Assembly (NCBI GenBank): GCA_025360185.1
Contig: JANYCR010000606.1
Span: 1 to 32,379, forward strand
Direction of reading: 5' to 3'
DNA from: Leptospiraceae bacterium
Lineage (GTDB): Bacteria; Spirochaetota; Leptospiria; Leptospirales; Leptospiraceae
DNA: 32,379 bases
The notes beneath the pieces were generated by a model. It was not told where the DNA came from. It worked only from the letters and a program-made list of their open reading frames with translations, and made no database searches. Made by a program: the position numbers and the translations under genes. Position 1 is the stretch's first letter. Each line of letters starts with the position of its first letter. Positions 21,049-28,851 of this stretch are shown here, piece by piece.

Positions 21049-22272
21049 ATGAACTTCGTTATGAAAGAAAGATTGGTTTCTCTCGCGGCTTTGCTGATCG
21101 GGGATTTTAAGAAAAATTCTCTAGAGCATAGGCTGTTTAATTCCATTACTCTTGTGAATGGAATTTTAAATATTCTAGGATCGTTTGGGACTTTTTACTT
21201 ACCCAATTTTCTGTTTCTATTCTTATTGAATTTTGGAACAGGAATTGTATTTTTATTTTTATACTACCTCGCCCGTGTAAAAAATATTTACTACATTTTA
21301 TACTGGCCACTCAACTTGACGATTGTAATTTTTCTTTCTGTAAATTGGTTTACAAATGGAGGCTCTCATGGGGGTTCGCACTATTATCTGATACCGGCTC
21401 TTGTGATTGCGACGATACTCGTTAGAAATAATAATATTCTTTTTGTGTATGGATTTTATGCTGTTTTAACACTTGCACTATTTGTGGTAGAATATTATTA
21501 CCCGCAGTTCATTACTATGTTTCAAACTAACCAGGATAGGTATTTAGATGCTTCGTTTAATTACGCATTCGTTCAGTTATTCACTGGATTTTTAATTTTT
21601 ATTTTATCTAGAAATTTAGATGTGGAAAGAAAGAAGGCAGACAGGCTACTCCTAAATATCCTCCCGGAAAAAATTGCAATTGAGTTAAAACGAAATGATA
21701 TTGTAATTCCAGTGAAGTATGAAAGCGTATCTGTTTTATTTACAGACATGGCAGGATTTACAAAAATTGCTGAGAAGATGAAGCCGGAAGAATTACTCTC
21801 CGAGCTAGATCATATTTTTTCCGTATTTGATTCGATTGTAAAAAAACATGGAGTAGAAAAAATTAAAACGATTGGAGATGCGTATATGGCGGCGGGAGGA
21901 ATTCCAGTTGCAAATGAAACAAATGCGGTTGACGCAGTATTATGCGCTATCGAATTTCAAAAGTATATGCAATTTCTGCGATCCAAAAAAGAATTAGAAG
22001 GAAAGCCTTTTTTTGAATTGCGAATGGGAATTCACACGGGGAGTGTGGTTGCAGGAGTCATCGGTCATGAAAAAATCGCTTACGATATCTGGGGGGATAC
22101 AGTCAACACTGCTAGTAGAATGGAATCATCTGGAGTCATCGGCGAAATAAATATCTCCGCGTCAACGTACGAACTTGTAAAACATTTGTTTGTATGCGAA
22201 TATCGCGGGAAAATATCAGCAAAGAATAAGGGTGAGATAGATATGTATTTAGTAAAAAGCGGTGTATCTTAG
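21049..22272 (+). CDS. Membrane class III adenylate cyclase
   Basis: A 407-residue membrane cyclase. Six hydrophobic segments lie in residues ~33-188. A short linker follows with LLNILPEKIAIELK (201-214), common before cyclase domains, and then the catalytic domain (~222-405). Metal-binding Asp233 (LFTDMAGFT) and Asp277 (IGDAYM) are present. Lys273 and Asp346 (KIKTIGD, AYDIWGD) are the residues that select ATP, and Asn353 and Arg357 (NTASR) stabilise the transition state. It should therefore make cAMP, not cGMP. The start at 21049 has AGGG 4 bases upstream; the in-frame ATG at 21061 is a less likely alternative. It is divergent from the stress operon and stands alone, followed by a palindromic repeat at 22294-22366. 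Confidence 0.92.
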   Translation: MNFVMKERLVSLAALLIGDFKKNSLEHRLFNSITLVNGILNILGSFGTFYLPNFLFLFLLNFGTGIVFLFLYYLARVKNIYYILYWPLNLTIVIFLSVNWFTNGGSHGGSHYYLIPALVIATILVRNNNILFVYGFYAVLTLALFVVEYYYPQFITMFQTNQDRYLDASFNYAFVQLFTGFLIFILSRNLDVERKKADRLLLNILPEKIAIELKRNDIVIPVKYESVSVLFTDMAGFTKIAEKMKPEELLSELDHIFSVFDSIVKKHGVEKIKTIGDAYMAAGGIPVANETNAVDAVLCAIEFQKYMQFLRSKKELEGKPFFELRMGIHTGSVVAGVIGHEKIAYDIWGDTVNTASRMESSGVIGEINISASTYELVKHLFVCEYRGKISAKNKGEIDMYLVKSGVS

Positions 22273-22293
22273 GGATTGTGTAAAAAAATGGTT

Positions 22294-22366
22294 TGCTCAC
22301 AGAGCACACTGAGAGCACAGAGAAAAGAATTAAAATCAATGCTCTCTGTGAGAGACTTTTCTTTTT
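22294..22366. repeat. Imperfect palindrome of CACAGAG words
   Basis: CTCACAGAGCACACTGAGAG, then CACAGAGAAAAG on the left, faces GCTCTCTGTGAGAG on the right, forming a long imperfect hairpin followed by ACTTTTCTTTTT. It lies 22 bases behind the cyclase gene. The T-rich end would suit a terminator for plus-strand transcription. The word pattern is the same type as at 25497-25594. Confidence 0.6.
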
Positions 22367-22414
22367 ACATAACCGCAGACTATAGGGAAAAATCTGAAAA
22401 TCTAAAAAAATAAT

Positions 22415-23275
22415 ATGAATCAAATTTTATATAACCTTATCTACAAATACTTTTCTTACACCCGCTACAATGTTTTAAAAAACGAATTAGGGTTAAAAGA
22501 GTGTTATGCGGATATAGGTGGTCATCAGATTTGCTATTTTGAATCGCAAAATGACGGTCAGCCGCTAGTTCTAATTCATGGTCTCTTAGATTCTGCGTTT
22601 GGATTTAGAAAAATAGTTCCGTTTTTGGATAAAAAGTATAAGCTTTATATAATTGACATCCCCGGCTTTGGAAAAAGTAAACTTCCACCGATCAAGTATC
22701 TTTACCAGGTAGATATATTTTCGGATATGATTTACAAAGTCTTTCAGAAACTTTCACTGGATAATATTGTGTTATGCGGTCACTCGATGGGAGGACTCAT
22801 CGCACAGCATATTGCAATTCAGGATAGTAAAAATAAATGTATTCAAAAGTTAGTTTTGCTTTCTTCCGGTGGAATTCCTCATCCAGAGCGAGACAAAATG
22901 CGGGCGGTGTTATTTCCCGCCGACCACGAAGAAGTAGGGAGACTCTTACAGCATTTGTATTACAAGGAAACTCCTATGCCATCTAAACTCATTCGTAAGA
23001 CGTTAGTTCACGCCTGGAATAGTAGAGAATACAAGTTCTTAGCCGAAAACACAATCGAACGCGAAACAGAAATTTTCTTTGGCTCCGAGGCACGTAAAAT
23101 TAAAATCCCGACCACGATCATCTCCGGCAAACAAGACTTAATCACAACTCCCGAAGCAATGAAAACTCTAAAGTCTTATATTCGTAGCAGCAAACTCATA
23201 TTACTCGAACATACTCGTCATGCGATTCATTTAGAGAAACCGAAGGAAGTCGCGGAGATTATGAATGAGTTGTGA
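22415..23275 (+). CDS. Alpha/beta hydrolase
   Basis: A 286-residue alpha/beta-fold hydrolase. The oxyanion-hole motif IHGLLDS is at 54-60, the nucleophile elbow CGHSMGG at 121-127 (Ser124), the acid Asp241 in SGKQDL, and the base His269 or His272 in TRHAIHLEKP. There is no signal peptide. The substrate cannot be read from sequence; the layout resembles small-ester or carbon-carbon-bond hydrolases such as MhpC-like enzymes. No close ribosome-binding site precedes the ATG at 22415. It stands between the cyclase repeat and a convergent toxin-antitoxin pair. Confidence 0.88.
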   Translation: MNQILYNLIYKYFSYTRYNVLKNELGLKECYADIGGHQICYFESQNDGQPLVLIHGLLDSAFGFRKIVPFLDKKYKLYIIDIPGFGKSKLPPIKYLYQVDIFSDMIYKVFQKLSLDNIVLCGHSMGGLIAQHIAIQDSKNKCIQKLVLLSSGGIPHPERDKMRAVLFPADHEEVGRLLQHLYYKETPMPSKLIRKTLVHAWNSREYKFLAENTIERETEIFFGSEARKIKIPTTIISGKQDLITTPEAMKTLKSYIRSSKLILLEHTRHAIHLEKPKEVAEIMNEL

Positions 23276-23305
23276 ATCAATATTGTAAATAGTTAGAGTG
23301 ATTGA

Positions 23306-23581
23306 TTAAAGAATTTGCGTCAATTCTTTGTAAAAGTTTTCTCTCGTTCCTATAAGTAGGATATGTAATTCGCCCTGTTCAATTAAGTAGGCAATTCTAT
23401 AATCCGTTTTGCTGTATTTAAAATGAAAAGAATAAATACCTTTTTTATCTTTCTTCAATTCTTCACCCATAAAAAGATTTTCTGATAAATTATCTAAGTA
23501 GCTTTTGAGTAGTATTTTTAAATTCTTTTCTGCTTTAGAAATAAATTTTTCTGCTCTTTTTTTAATAAAGATAGAATACAT
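23306..23581 (-). CDS. RelE/ParE-family toxin
   Basis: A 91-residue protein with the RelE/ParE fold pattern: two N-terminal helices (KKRAEKFISKAEKNLKILLK), a basic strand region GIYSFHFKYSKTDYRIAYLI (48-67, with the usual R-x-x-Y), and HILLIGTRENFYKEL (73-87). RelE-type toxins cut mRNA at the ribosome, while ParE-type toxins attack gyrase; the sequence does not decide between them. It follows its antitoxin gene by 2 bases. It converges on the alpha/beta hydrolase gene with a 30-base gap containing only an AATCAAT/ATTGATT inverted repeat with a long loop. Confidence 0.88.
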   Translation of the reverse strand: MYSIFIKKRAEKFISKAEKNLKILLKSYLDNLSENLFMGEELKKDKKGIYSFHFKYSKTDYRIAYLIEQGELHILLIGTRENFYKELTQIL

Positions 23582-23583
23582 TA

Positions 23584-23877
23584 CTAATCATTTCCAAAAA
23601 CTTCTTTCATAGTTTTTCCTTTGTCTTTGCCTGATTCGTGTTCTTTTTTTGCTTTCAGTGCTTCGTTGTGAAAGTTTTCCCATCCGTAAAGAGTATTAGA
23701 GTTACTATTAAAAAAAATATTTAGGCTGTTTTCTGAAACATAATACTTGTTTCCAATTTTCTGTCCGTTCAGTTTTTTTTTGATAACTAAATTTTCAATG
23801 TCTTTCGTTTTTGCTTTTAGCTTTTTAGCTATTTCTGAAACTTCATATATTTTAATACTTTCAATGGTAACAGGCAT
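23584..23877 (-). CDS. Antitoxin with excisionase-like helix-turn-helix
   Basis: A 97-residue protein. After a short strand, YEVSEIAKKLKAKTKDIENL (11-30) and KKLNGQKIGNKYYVSENSLN (34-53) form an excisionase/MerR-like winged helix that would bind DNA. The C-terminal ~40 residues (HNEALKAKKEHESGKDKGK) are charged and probably unfold until they wrap the toxin. I start at the ATG 23875-23877 because AAGGAG stands 7 bases upstream; the frame extends 10 codons further without a better signal. It precedes the RelE-like gene by 2 bases, and their promoter must lie between 23878 and 24051, which also serves the divergent lipoprotein gene. Confidence 0.85.
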   Translation of the reverse strand: MPVTIESIKIYEVSEIAKKLKAKTKDIENLVIKKKLNGQKIGNKYYVSENSLNIFFNSNSNTLYGWENFHNEALKAKKEHESGKDKGKTMKEVFGND

Positions 23878-24051
23878 TGTATTTCTCCTTTTTCTACACT
23901 TTAACACGAAGCAACTTGTTAAGTAAACTATTATTTTTTAGAAATTAAATTGAATCCTGATTTTCTTATCAGCATATTACTTGCTTATGCAAACTAACAA
24001 ATTTGTAAAAAAGATTGACTCAAAAATAGCGGTATAACAAAATTATCTCAT

Positions 24052-24783
24052 ATGAAATTTTATTCGAAGAAATGTATTCTTTGGCTACTAGTGCTTATCC
24101 TGTCTTGCTCTACAAGTAATAATCCAGTAATATATTACGATAAATTTAATTTTATTAAATCAAATAAAGAACCAGTATCATTTAAAAGTAAAAAGAAAAT
24201 TGCGATTCAAACATTTGTAGATAAAAGAGAAAATAAGAATATCTCTTATTCTGCATTACGCATAATACCTCTAATGCCCTATGCAAATGAGTATTATAAT
24301 AAGCCGGAAATAACTAGTCACTATAGAATAAACTTTTTACCTGAAATTGATTTTGCAAAAGCAATGGAAACTGAGTTAGCCGATTATTCTGTGTTCGAGA
24401 AAGTTTTCTATACAGACAGGACTTTTCCGAAGGGTGCAGATTATTTAATACGTGTAAAGATAATTAAAAATCAGGTTTATAACAAAGAGACGATGTATGG
24501 TATAGGTGCCTTCTTATTTTTGAAATATGGTATTTGGTATTATAATTTTTTTCAACTTTTCCAGACAGATTTCTATACGATAAAAGTTGAATTTGATTTA
24601 GAATTAATAGAAATAAAAACAAATCAAATTGTTTTCCGAAAAAAAATTGCAAATGAAAACTCAGATAGCCAGCTTGTGCTGAATAGAAGTAAAATAAGTG
24701 AAAATTTTGTAGCTATAAATGAGCAGACGATTCAGGAAATGAGTAAAGAGATTACACAATATTTTGAGGGAAATAAAAAATGA
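24052..24783 (+). CDS. Lipoprotein, first of a tandem paralogous pair
   Basis: A 243-residue lipoprotein (signal ending LILSC, Cys19) of unknown function. Shared landmarks with the next gene are IAIQTFVDKRE (50-60), the ADYLIRVKIIK segment and a later VEFDLELIEIKTNQIVF segment. These suggest an envelope protein with a beta-strand core like those of small accessory lipoproteins that assemble on outer-membrane or transport machines, but no characterised family can be named. A hydrophobic stretch (YGIGAFLFLKYGIWYYNFF) lies past the middle and may touch the membrane. Its stop overlaps the start of the paralogue by 4 bases. Confidence 0.8.
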   Translation: MKFYSKKCILWLLVLILSCSTSNNPVIYYDKFNFIKSNKEPVSFKSKKKIAIQTFVDKRENKNISYSALRIIPLMPYANEYYNKPEITSHYRINFLPEIDFAKAMETELADYSVFEKVFYTDRTFPKGADYLIRVKIIKNQVYNKETMYGIGAFLFLKYGIWYYNFFQLFQTDFYTIKVEFDLELIEIKTNQIVFRKKIANENSDSQLVLNRSKISENFVAINEQTIQEMSKEITQYFEGNKK

Positions 24784-25457
24784 ATCTAATTCTTTTTAAG
24801 AAGCATATACTAATTATCCTTTGTTTGCTTGTAATAAATTGTAATATGCAGCAAAGATTTAATTTTTCTCCTAAAGAAAAAGTTTTACAAAGTCATAGTA
24901 TTCCTAAATCATTAGCAATCGAAACATTTCAAGATCTACGGGAAAAGGATGTCGAAACACGAGTTGGTTATTTTTTCATTCCGTTTGTGTTTTGGGAGAC
25001 AGATAGTTCATATAAAAGAATGTTTGAGCCATATGCATTTTATCAAACCAATAAAGTTCTGACTTATACTTTGAAAAAAGAAATTCAATCCTATCAAAAA
25101 TTCAAAGAAGTTTATGTAGCCACTGAGTCCGATATTAGTGATGCTGATTATTTATTGCGCGGAAAAATTTTAAAAACAAATATCAGGAGAGCATATACAC
25201 TTTATGGACTTAGTGTATTTGGGGTTTTTCTATTTCCTTTTGGATTACCTTATTCTCATCATCAACTCGATACAGAGTTTGAATTCGAGCTAGTAGAGGC
25301 AAAGACCAATAAGACTCTACTTAGTAAAAAATATCCAGCCAGAATTTCTGCCTTTGAAAACCTTTATTCTGAATCGTTTGTAAAAAAAGCGAATCCATTC
25401 ATCGAAAAACAATTAGAAACTTTTGCCAAAGATTGTATTGAGGTTTTAAGTAAATAG
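24780..25457 (+). CDS. Lipoprotein, second of a tandem paralogous pair
   Basis: A 225-residue lipoprotein (signal ending LLVINC, Cys21). It repeats the plan of the preceding gene: LAIETFQDLRE (45-55), ADYLLRGKILK, a mid-protein hydrophobic YGLSVFGVFLFPFGLPY, and FEFELVEAKTNKTLLSKKY. The two differ enough to be an old duplication. The overlap ATGA makes their synthesis coupled, so they may form a heterodimer at the outer membrane or periplasmic face. Function is unknown. A CACAAAG palindrome follows its stop by 40 bases. Confidence 0.8.
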   Translation: MNLILFKKHILIILCLLVINCNMQQRFNFSPKEKVLQSHSIPKSLAIETFQDLREKDVETRVGYFFIPFVFWETDSSYKRMFEPYAFYQTNKVLTYTLKKEIQSYQKFKEVYVATESDISDADYLLRGKILKTNIRRAYTLYGLSVFGVFLFPFGLPYSHHQLDTEFEFELVEAKTNKTLLSKKYPARISAFENLYSESFVKKANPFIEKQLETFAKDCIEVLSK

Positions 25458-25496
25458 AGGATTTTGTTATCTGCTATCAAGTCTTGGTATGAAGAA

Positions 25497-25594
25497 TTAA
25501 CCACAAAGAACACTAAGAGAAAAGGACACAAAGAACACAAAGAAAAATCATAAACTTTGTGCGCTTTGTGAAAACCCTTGTGTCCTTTGTGTTA
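25497..25594. repeat. Imperfect palindrome of CACAAAG words
   Basis: The left half carries CCACAAAGAACACTAAGAG and GGACACAAAGAACACAAAG. The right half carries CTTTGTGCGCTTTGTG and CTTGTGTCCTTTGTGTTA, its approximate reverse complement. The RNA would form a long interrupted hairpin. It sits 40 bases behind the lipoprotein pair, like the related element at 22294-22366 behind the cyclase gene. Words of this CACAAAG/CACAGAG type recur between genes in many unrelated bacteria, from general knowledge; their function is not settled. Confidence 0.65.
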
Positions 25595-25639
25595 AAAAAA
25601 CTTTAATTACAGCATGAGCGAAGTCGGGAATGACACGCT

Positions 25640-25759
25640 TCAATACACTGTGAACTTAATTCCTCTTAGCCCCATGTCTACTACTGTTTCTCCGTCGCTA
25701 GGCTCCCAGATTCCATTTCCGTTGGTGTCTTTCCATTCAAAATTTTTCTTATACCGAAT
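25640..25759 (-). pseudogene. C-terminal relic of a protein with an Asp-rich calcium-loop motif
   Basis: On the minus strand one frame reads FEWKDTNGNGIWEPSDGETV followed by VDMGLRGIKFTVY and a TGA at 25640-25642. DTNGNGIWEPSDGE resembles dockerin or EF-hand-like calcium loops common near the ends of surface proteins. An in-frame stop lies just upstream, at the 25759 side, so only about 38 codons remain. No start codon or ribosome-binding site is present. Confidence 0.5.
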
Positions 25760-25933
25760 TCACGTTGATTAATAAGTTTTAAAGATGCTTAGACCTATTT
25801 TCGTACTGAATTCTTCAAAAATGAGTAGAAATTTAGTAGTGACTAAAATCATGTAAACTCTATTTTCTGTTCTTCATATTTGGTTTGCTATTTGCAGCAA
25901 ATTGATGTTAAATGAATAAGAGGATTTAAGAAA

Positions 25934-26578
25934 ATGGAAACAACGGTATTAGACAAAGAAAAAATAAAGACAACAAAGGAACCTGAGGCATTGCATAAAA
26001 CAAATACAAGTAACGCTGAGGGTCAGACTCAACTTCATATCGCAACGAATCAAGGTGATATTGATATAGTGAAAGCATTGATTGCAAACGGTGCCAATAT
26101 AAATGCCGTTACAAATTTTTGGCATACTCCTTTGCATTATGCTGTAAATCGGGGAATCTTCGAAGTTGTTAAAATACTTTTAGAAAACGGTGCCAAGGTA
26201 AATGCACTGAGTAATTTTGATTATGCGCCTTTACACTATGCAGCAAATCACGGACGCTTTAAAATAGCTGAGCTTTTAATCGAAAAAGGTGCTGGTATTA
26301 ATATACAAAACACCTTTGGGCATACTCCATTACATTGCACGGCTAATCATCCGAAAACACAGATTAACTGTGATACCTGTGGAAACGGTCGTTATGTTTT
26401 TTGTAGAGGAATTTATGGGAGAATAGAAATTGCCGGGCTGTTAATTGATAAAGGAGCTAAGCCCTACTTAGAAGATGAAGATGGATTCACTGCATTAGAA
26501 ATGGCAAGAAAATTCGGTTACGATGAAATTGTTCGTCTCATTGAAGATCGCCAATTAAGACTTAGCAAATCATCTTAA
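25934..26578 (+). CDS. Ankyrin-repeat protein with a Cys-containing insertion
   Basis: A 214-residue soluble protein. Ankyrin repeats begin near residues 30 (QTQLHIATNQGDIDIVKALI), 63 (HTPLHYAVNRGIFEVVKILL), 97 (APLHYAANHGRFKIAELLIE) and 130 (HTPLHCTANHP), and the last runs DGFTALEMARKFGYDEIVRL. The fourth repeat is interrupted by about 20 residues (140-160) holding Cys146, Cys149 and Cys157, with Cys135 close by, so a small metal or disulfide-stabilised loop is possible. Ankyrin proteins bind other proteins; the partner is unknown. No close ribosome-binding site is seen. The stop is 2 bases from the end of the convergent methyltransferase gene. Confidence 0.88.
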   Translation: METTVLDKEKIKTTKEPEALHKTNTSNAEGQTQLHIATNQGDIDIVKALIANGANINAVTNFWHTPLHYAVNRGIFEVVKILLENGAKVNALSNFDYAPLHYAANHGRFKIAELLIEKGAGINIQNTFGHTPLHCTANHPKTQINCDTCGNGRYVFCRGIYGRIEIAGLLIDKGAKPYLEDEDGFTALEMARKFGYDEIVRLIEDRQLRLSKSS

Positions 26579-26580
26579 AC

Positions 26581-27513
26581 TCATTTACTATGTTTTATTA
26601 GAAAGCATTTGTGAATTTTGTCATTTCGAAAGTCTTCGGGGATTGTGTTCTTGGTAATGTCTTGCACATTATCAGTGTTAATCGCATCCCCGTTTAGTTT
26701 GAACTTTTGAAAATTGTTCGAAAATAAAATAAGACCATCTTGGTTTAAATGATCGAGGCAATGATTAATTAAAAATGGATGATCTTTTTGCACATCAAAA
26801 GGAACGGGCATTTTCTTAGAGCGAGAAAAAGTAGGCGGATCGATTACGATTAAATCAAATCGCCAGCTTTGTTTCATATTCTCTAAAAATACTTGCACAT
26901 TTTCCCTGATAGCGATGTGGTTAAATTTTTCGAGAGCGTTTAATTGGAAGTTGTCGCGGGACCAATCAGAATAGGTATTAGACATATCTACCGATGTAGT
27001 AAAACGCACACCAGCTTTTGCTGCAACTACACTAAAAGAAGATGTGTAAGAAAATAAATTTAACATTCTTTCTTTGCCCTTTGCAAATTCATCTTTAACT
27101 AGAGTGCGAGTTTTTCTATGGTCTAAAAAAATTCCAGTGTCTAAATAGTCTTTGAGGTTTACAATTAGTTTTGCGCCATTTTCTTTTATAACAAATCTTT
27201 CTTTCTCCGATGCGACTTTCTCGTATTGAGCGCCTTCTTTTTGCCTACGACGGGATTTAAAGTATTGCTCTTTCTTAGGAATCCCCAAAACTCTTTCGAC
27301 AGCAACGCCAATTTGCTCAATCAGCAAATCTTCATTAGCCGTAGAATCATCTTCATAGATTTGAATATGTGCTTTCTTTAGGTAAATGTCGATTGCCGCA
27401 GGAAATTTTTCTAACTCTCTATCATATAAGCGATAGGCATCTATTTTATTTTTTAAAATCCAGGAGTCTAATTTTCCTTGATTGCTAGTTAAAATTTCTA
27501 TCAGTTCGGTCAT
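26581..27513 (-). CDS. RlmK-like 23S rRNA methyltransferase (stand-alone)
   Basis: A 310-residue SAM-dependent methyltransferase matching the C-terminal (RlmK) half of RlmKL and the COG1092 group. Seen: AYRLYDRELEKFPAAIDIYL (26-45), DYLDTGIFLDHR (122-133), the SAM-binding NLFSYTSSFSVVAA (152-165), VDMSNTYSDW (175-184) and the catalytic DPPTFSRSKKM (225-235) followed by FDVQKDH. In E. coli RlmKL this half makes m7G2069 in 23S rRNA. Here it is a free protein without the THUMP/RlmL half, and it lacks the PUA domain expected of RlmI. The exact target base is not decided by sequence. The gene is co-oriented with the Band 7 gene 108 bases upstream. Confidence 0.85.
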   Translation of the reverse strand: MTELIEILTSNQGKLDSWILKNKIDAYRLYDRELEKFPAAIDIYLKKAHIQIYEDDSTANEDLLIEQIGVAVERVLGIPKKEQYFKSRRRQKEGAQYEKVASEKERFVIKENGAKLIVNLKDYLDTGIFLDHRKTRTLVKDEFAKGKERMLNLFSYTSSFSVVAAKAGVRFTTSVDMSNTYSDWSRDNFQLNALEKFNHIAIRENVQVFLENMKQSWRFDLIVIDPPTFSRSKKMPVPFDVQKDHPFLINHCLDHLNQDGLILFSNNFQKFKLNGDAINTDNVQDITKNTIPEDFRNDKIHKCFLIKHSK

Positions 27514-27621
27514 GGATATGAGTATTATACTATCGTTTTAAGCAAACTAGACCTCTCACATGCGAAGGCGTTGGGGCGACCCAAGCCTAGGGTGGAAGAT
27601 GTTCGAGGTGACAGTATAAAT

Positions 27622-28692
27622 CTAACCCTGCTGTTTTTCCAAAAGACTATTTAACAAGTCAGGACTAATGTTTAGATTCCCAATCTTTTGCGCGTTCTTA
27701 GCAAGGTCACGCATCGCACGACTTACAATCTGTTGAGAATTCATCTGGTTAGCCGCTAATACTTCCAGAAGTTCCGGACTGAGTCCTGCTAGTGCGTTAA
27801 GCTCAAGACGAAGTGCTTCGCCTTTTGCTTTAGAAGCCTGGATTGTATTCTCGGATTGGTGGCTAACAAGTTTTTTGCGCTCTTCTTCTCGCTTGATAGA
27901 AGCCTGAAGTTTTTGAGCTTCGATTTCGTTTTGTTTTTCCTGGATGGATTTTTGCGAATTCATCTTTGCTTCTTCTAAAAGACTTTTCTTTTCTTGAACA
28001 GCAATTTCGATATTCATTTGCTCTTCGCGGATTTTACGATTTTTTTCTTCGATTGCGATTTGTGTTTGAAGTTCGTTTTCTTTGATCTTGCGCTCTTGCT
28101 CTACTGCAAAATTTCTTCTTACGTAGATTGCCTCGTCCGCTTCTTTAAGAAGTGTCTCTCTGGCACTTGCTTCGAGTGCTCTAGACATTTCTGGAGTAGG
28201 GCTTACTTTTAAAATGGCAAAGTCGACTACTTCAATTCCTAGTGCCGCTAAAGACTCATTATCCTTAAGTCTCGCTTTTACATGAGCCACTAAATCACTT
28301 CCCGACTTGAGCGCAGTCCTGAGATCCATGCCGGAGAGTTTTTCTCTAATGGTTACTTGGATAACGTTTGTTAGCCTGACTGGAAGCTTTTCGAATCCAT
28401 CTCCTGTGTAACGTCCGTTTGCATCAACGGCAAAGTCTAGTAAGCCGGCAAGCTTGGTAGGCTGTAATACGCGGTAGGTAAACTGACCCTGGATATTTAT
28501 TTCCTGGTAGTCAATCGTTGTCTCTTTAAAAATAAACGGCGAATCACAACTAGCCGCAGGCACAATGACTACGTTAGCAGAAGGGGCATAGTAAAAGAAG
28601 CTGAGACCAGTTCCTTCAGCACGAATTTTACCTTTGCGGTAAAGGATTGCATAATCGGTAGGACGAACTTTTATAAATCGGATTCCAAACAT
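27622..28692 (-). CDS. SPFH/Band 7 domain protein
   Basis: A 356-residue SPFH protein. The Band 7 domain spans about 10-190 (VRPTDYAILYRKGKIRAEGT, later EVVDFAILKVSPTPEMSRAL). It is followed by a long charged coiled coil (~195-285) and a C-terminal region, GLSPELLEVLAANQMNS and beyond, resembling the flotillin-type oligomerisation tail. No strong N-terminal transmembrane helix is seen, so membrane attachment may be peripheral. Such proteins form large rings that organise membrane domains and often support proteases or secretion. It appears to be transcribed alone or with the rlmK-like gene behind it. Confidence 0.88.
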   Translation of the reverse strand: MFGIRFIKVRPTDYAILYRKGKIRAEGTGLSFFYYAPSANVVIVPAASCDSPFIFKETTIDYQEINIQGQFTYRVLQPTKLAGLLDFAVDANGRYTGDGFEKLPVRLTNVIQVTIREKLSGMDLRTALKSGSDLVAHVKARLKDNESLAALGIEVVDFAILKVSPTPEMSRALEASARETLLKEADEAIYVRRNFAVEQERKIKENELQTQIAIEEKNRKIREEQMNIEIAVQEKKSLLEEAKMNSQKSIQEKQNEIEAQKLQASIKREEERKKLVSHQSENTIQASKAKGEALRLELNALAGLSPELLEVLAANQMNSQQIVSRAMRDLAKNAQKIGNLNISPDLLNSLLEKQQG

Positions 28693-28814
28693 GGATTCAT
28701 TTTGATAACGAAAAATTCTCTGTCAAGTAGAATATGAGTTTTACTGCTTCCTATTTCTTTGGTGTAAGTTGTATTAGACTCATTTCTAGCGTTAAAAGAG
28801 TCCTAAAAAAGCAT

Positions 28815-28843
28815 TTGACTTTTCAGTAATTCTAATCTATGGT
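28815..28843 (+). promoter_or_regulatory. Promoter of the UPF0175/PIN operon
   Basis: TTGACT (28815-28820), a 17-base spacer, then TATGGT (28838-28843). The -10 box ends 8 bases before the ATG at 28852, and no Shine-Dalgarno sequence lies between them, so the mRNA may be leaderless. The spacer contains ATTCTAATC, which also occurs in the hicAB promoter. Confidence 0.55.
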
Positions 28844-28851
28844 AATTTATT

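Larger units (their letters stand above)
25458..25933. other. Intergenic region with repeat and gene relic
   Basis: These 476 bases hold the CACAAAG palindrome (25497-25594), a minus-strand relic (25640-25759), and about 170 AT-rich bases before the ankyrin gene. No intact gene is visible. AGAGGA at 25919-25924 is the only ribosome-binding candidate for the ankyrin ATG, and it is distant from it. Confidence 0.5.

Noticed and set aside
23276-23305. AATCAAT/ATTGATT inverted repeat as a terminator between convergent genes
   Set aside because: The loop is about 19 bases and the stem is AT-only, too weak to call.
24003-24040. TTGACT and TATAAC as a promoter of the lipoprotein pair
   Set aside because: The spacer is only 12 bases, too short for a standard promoter.
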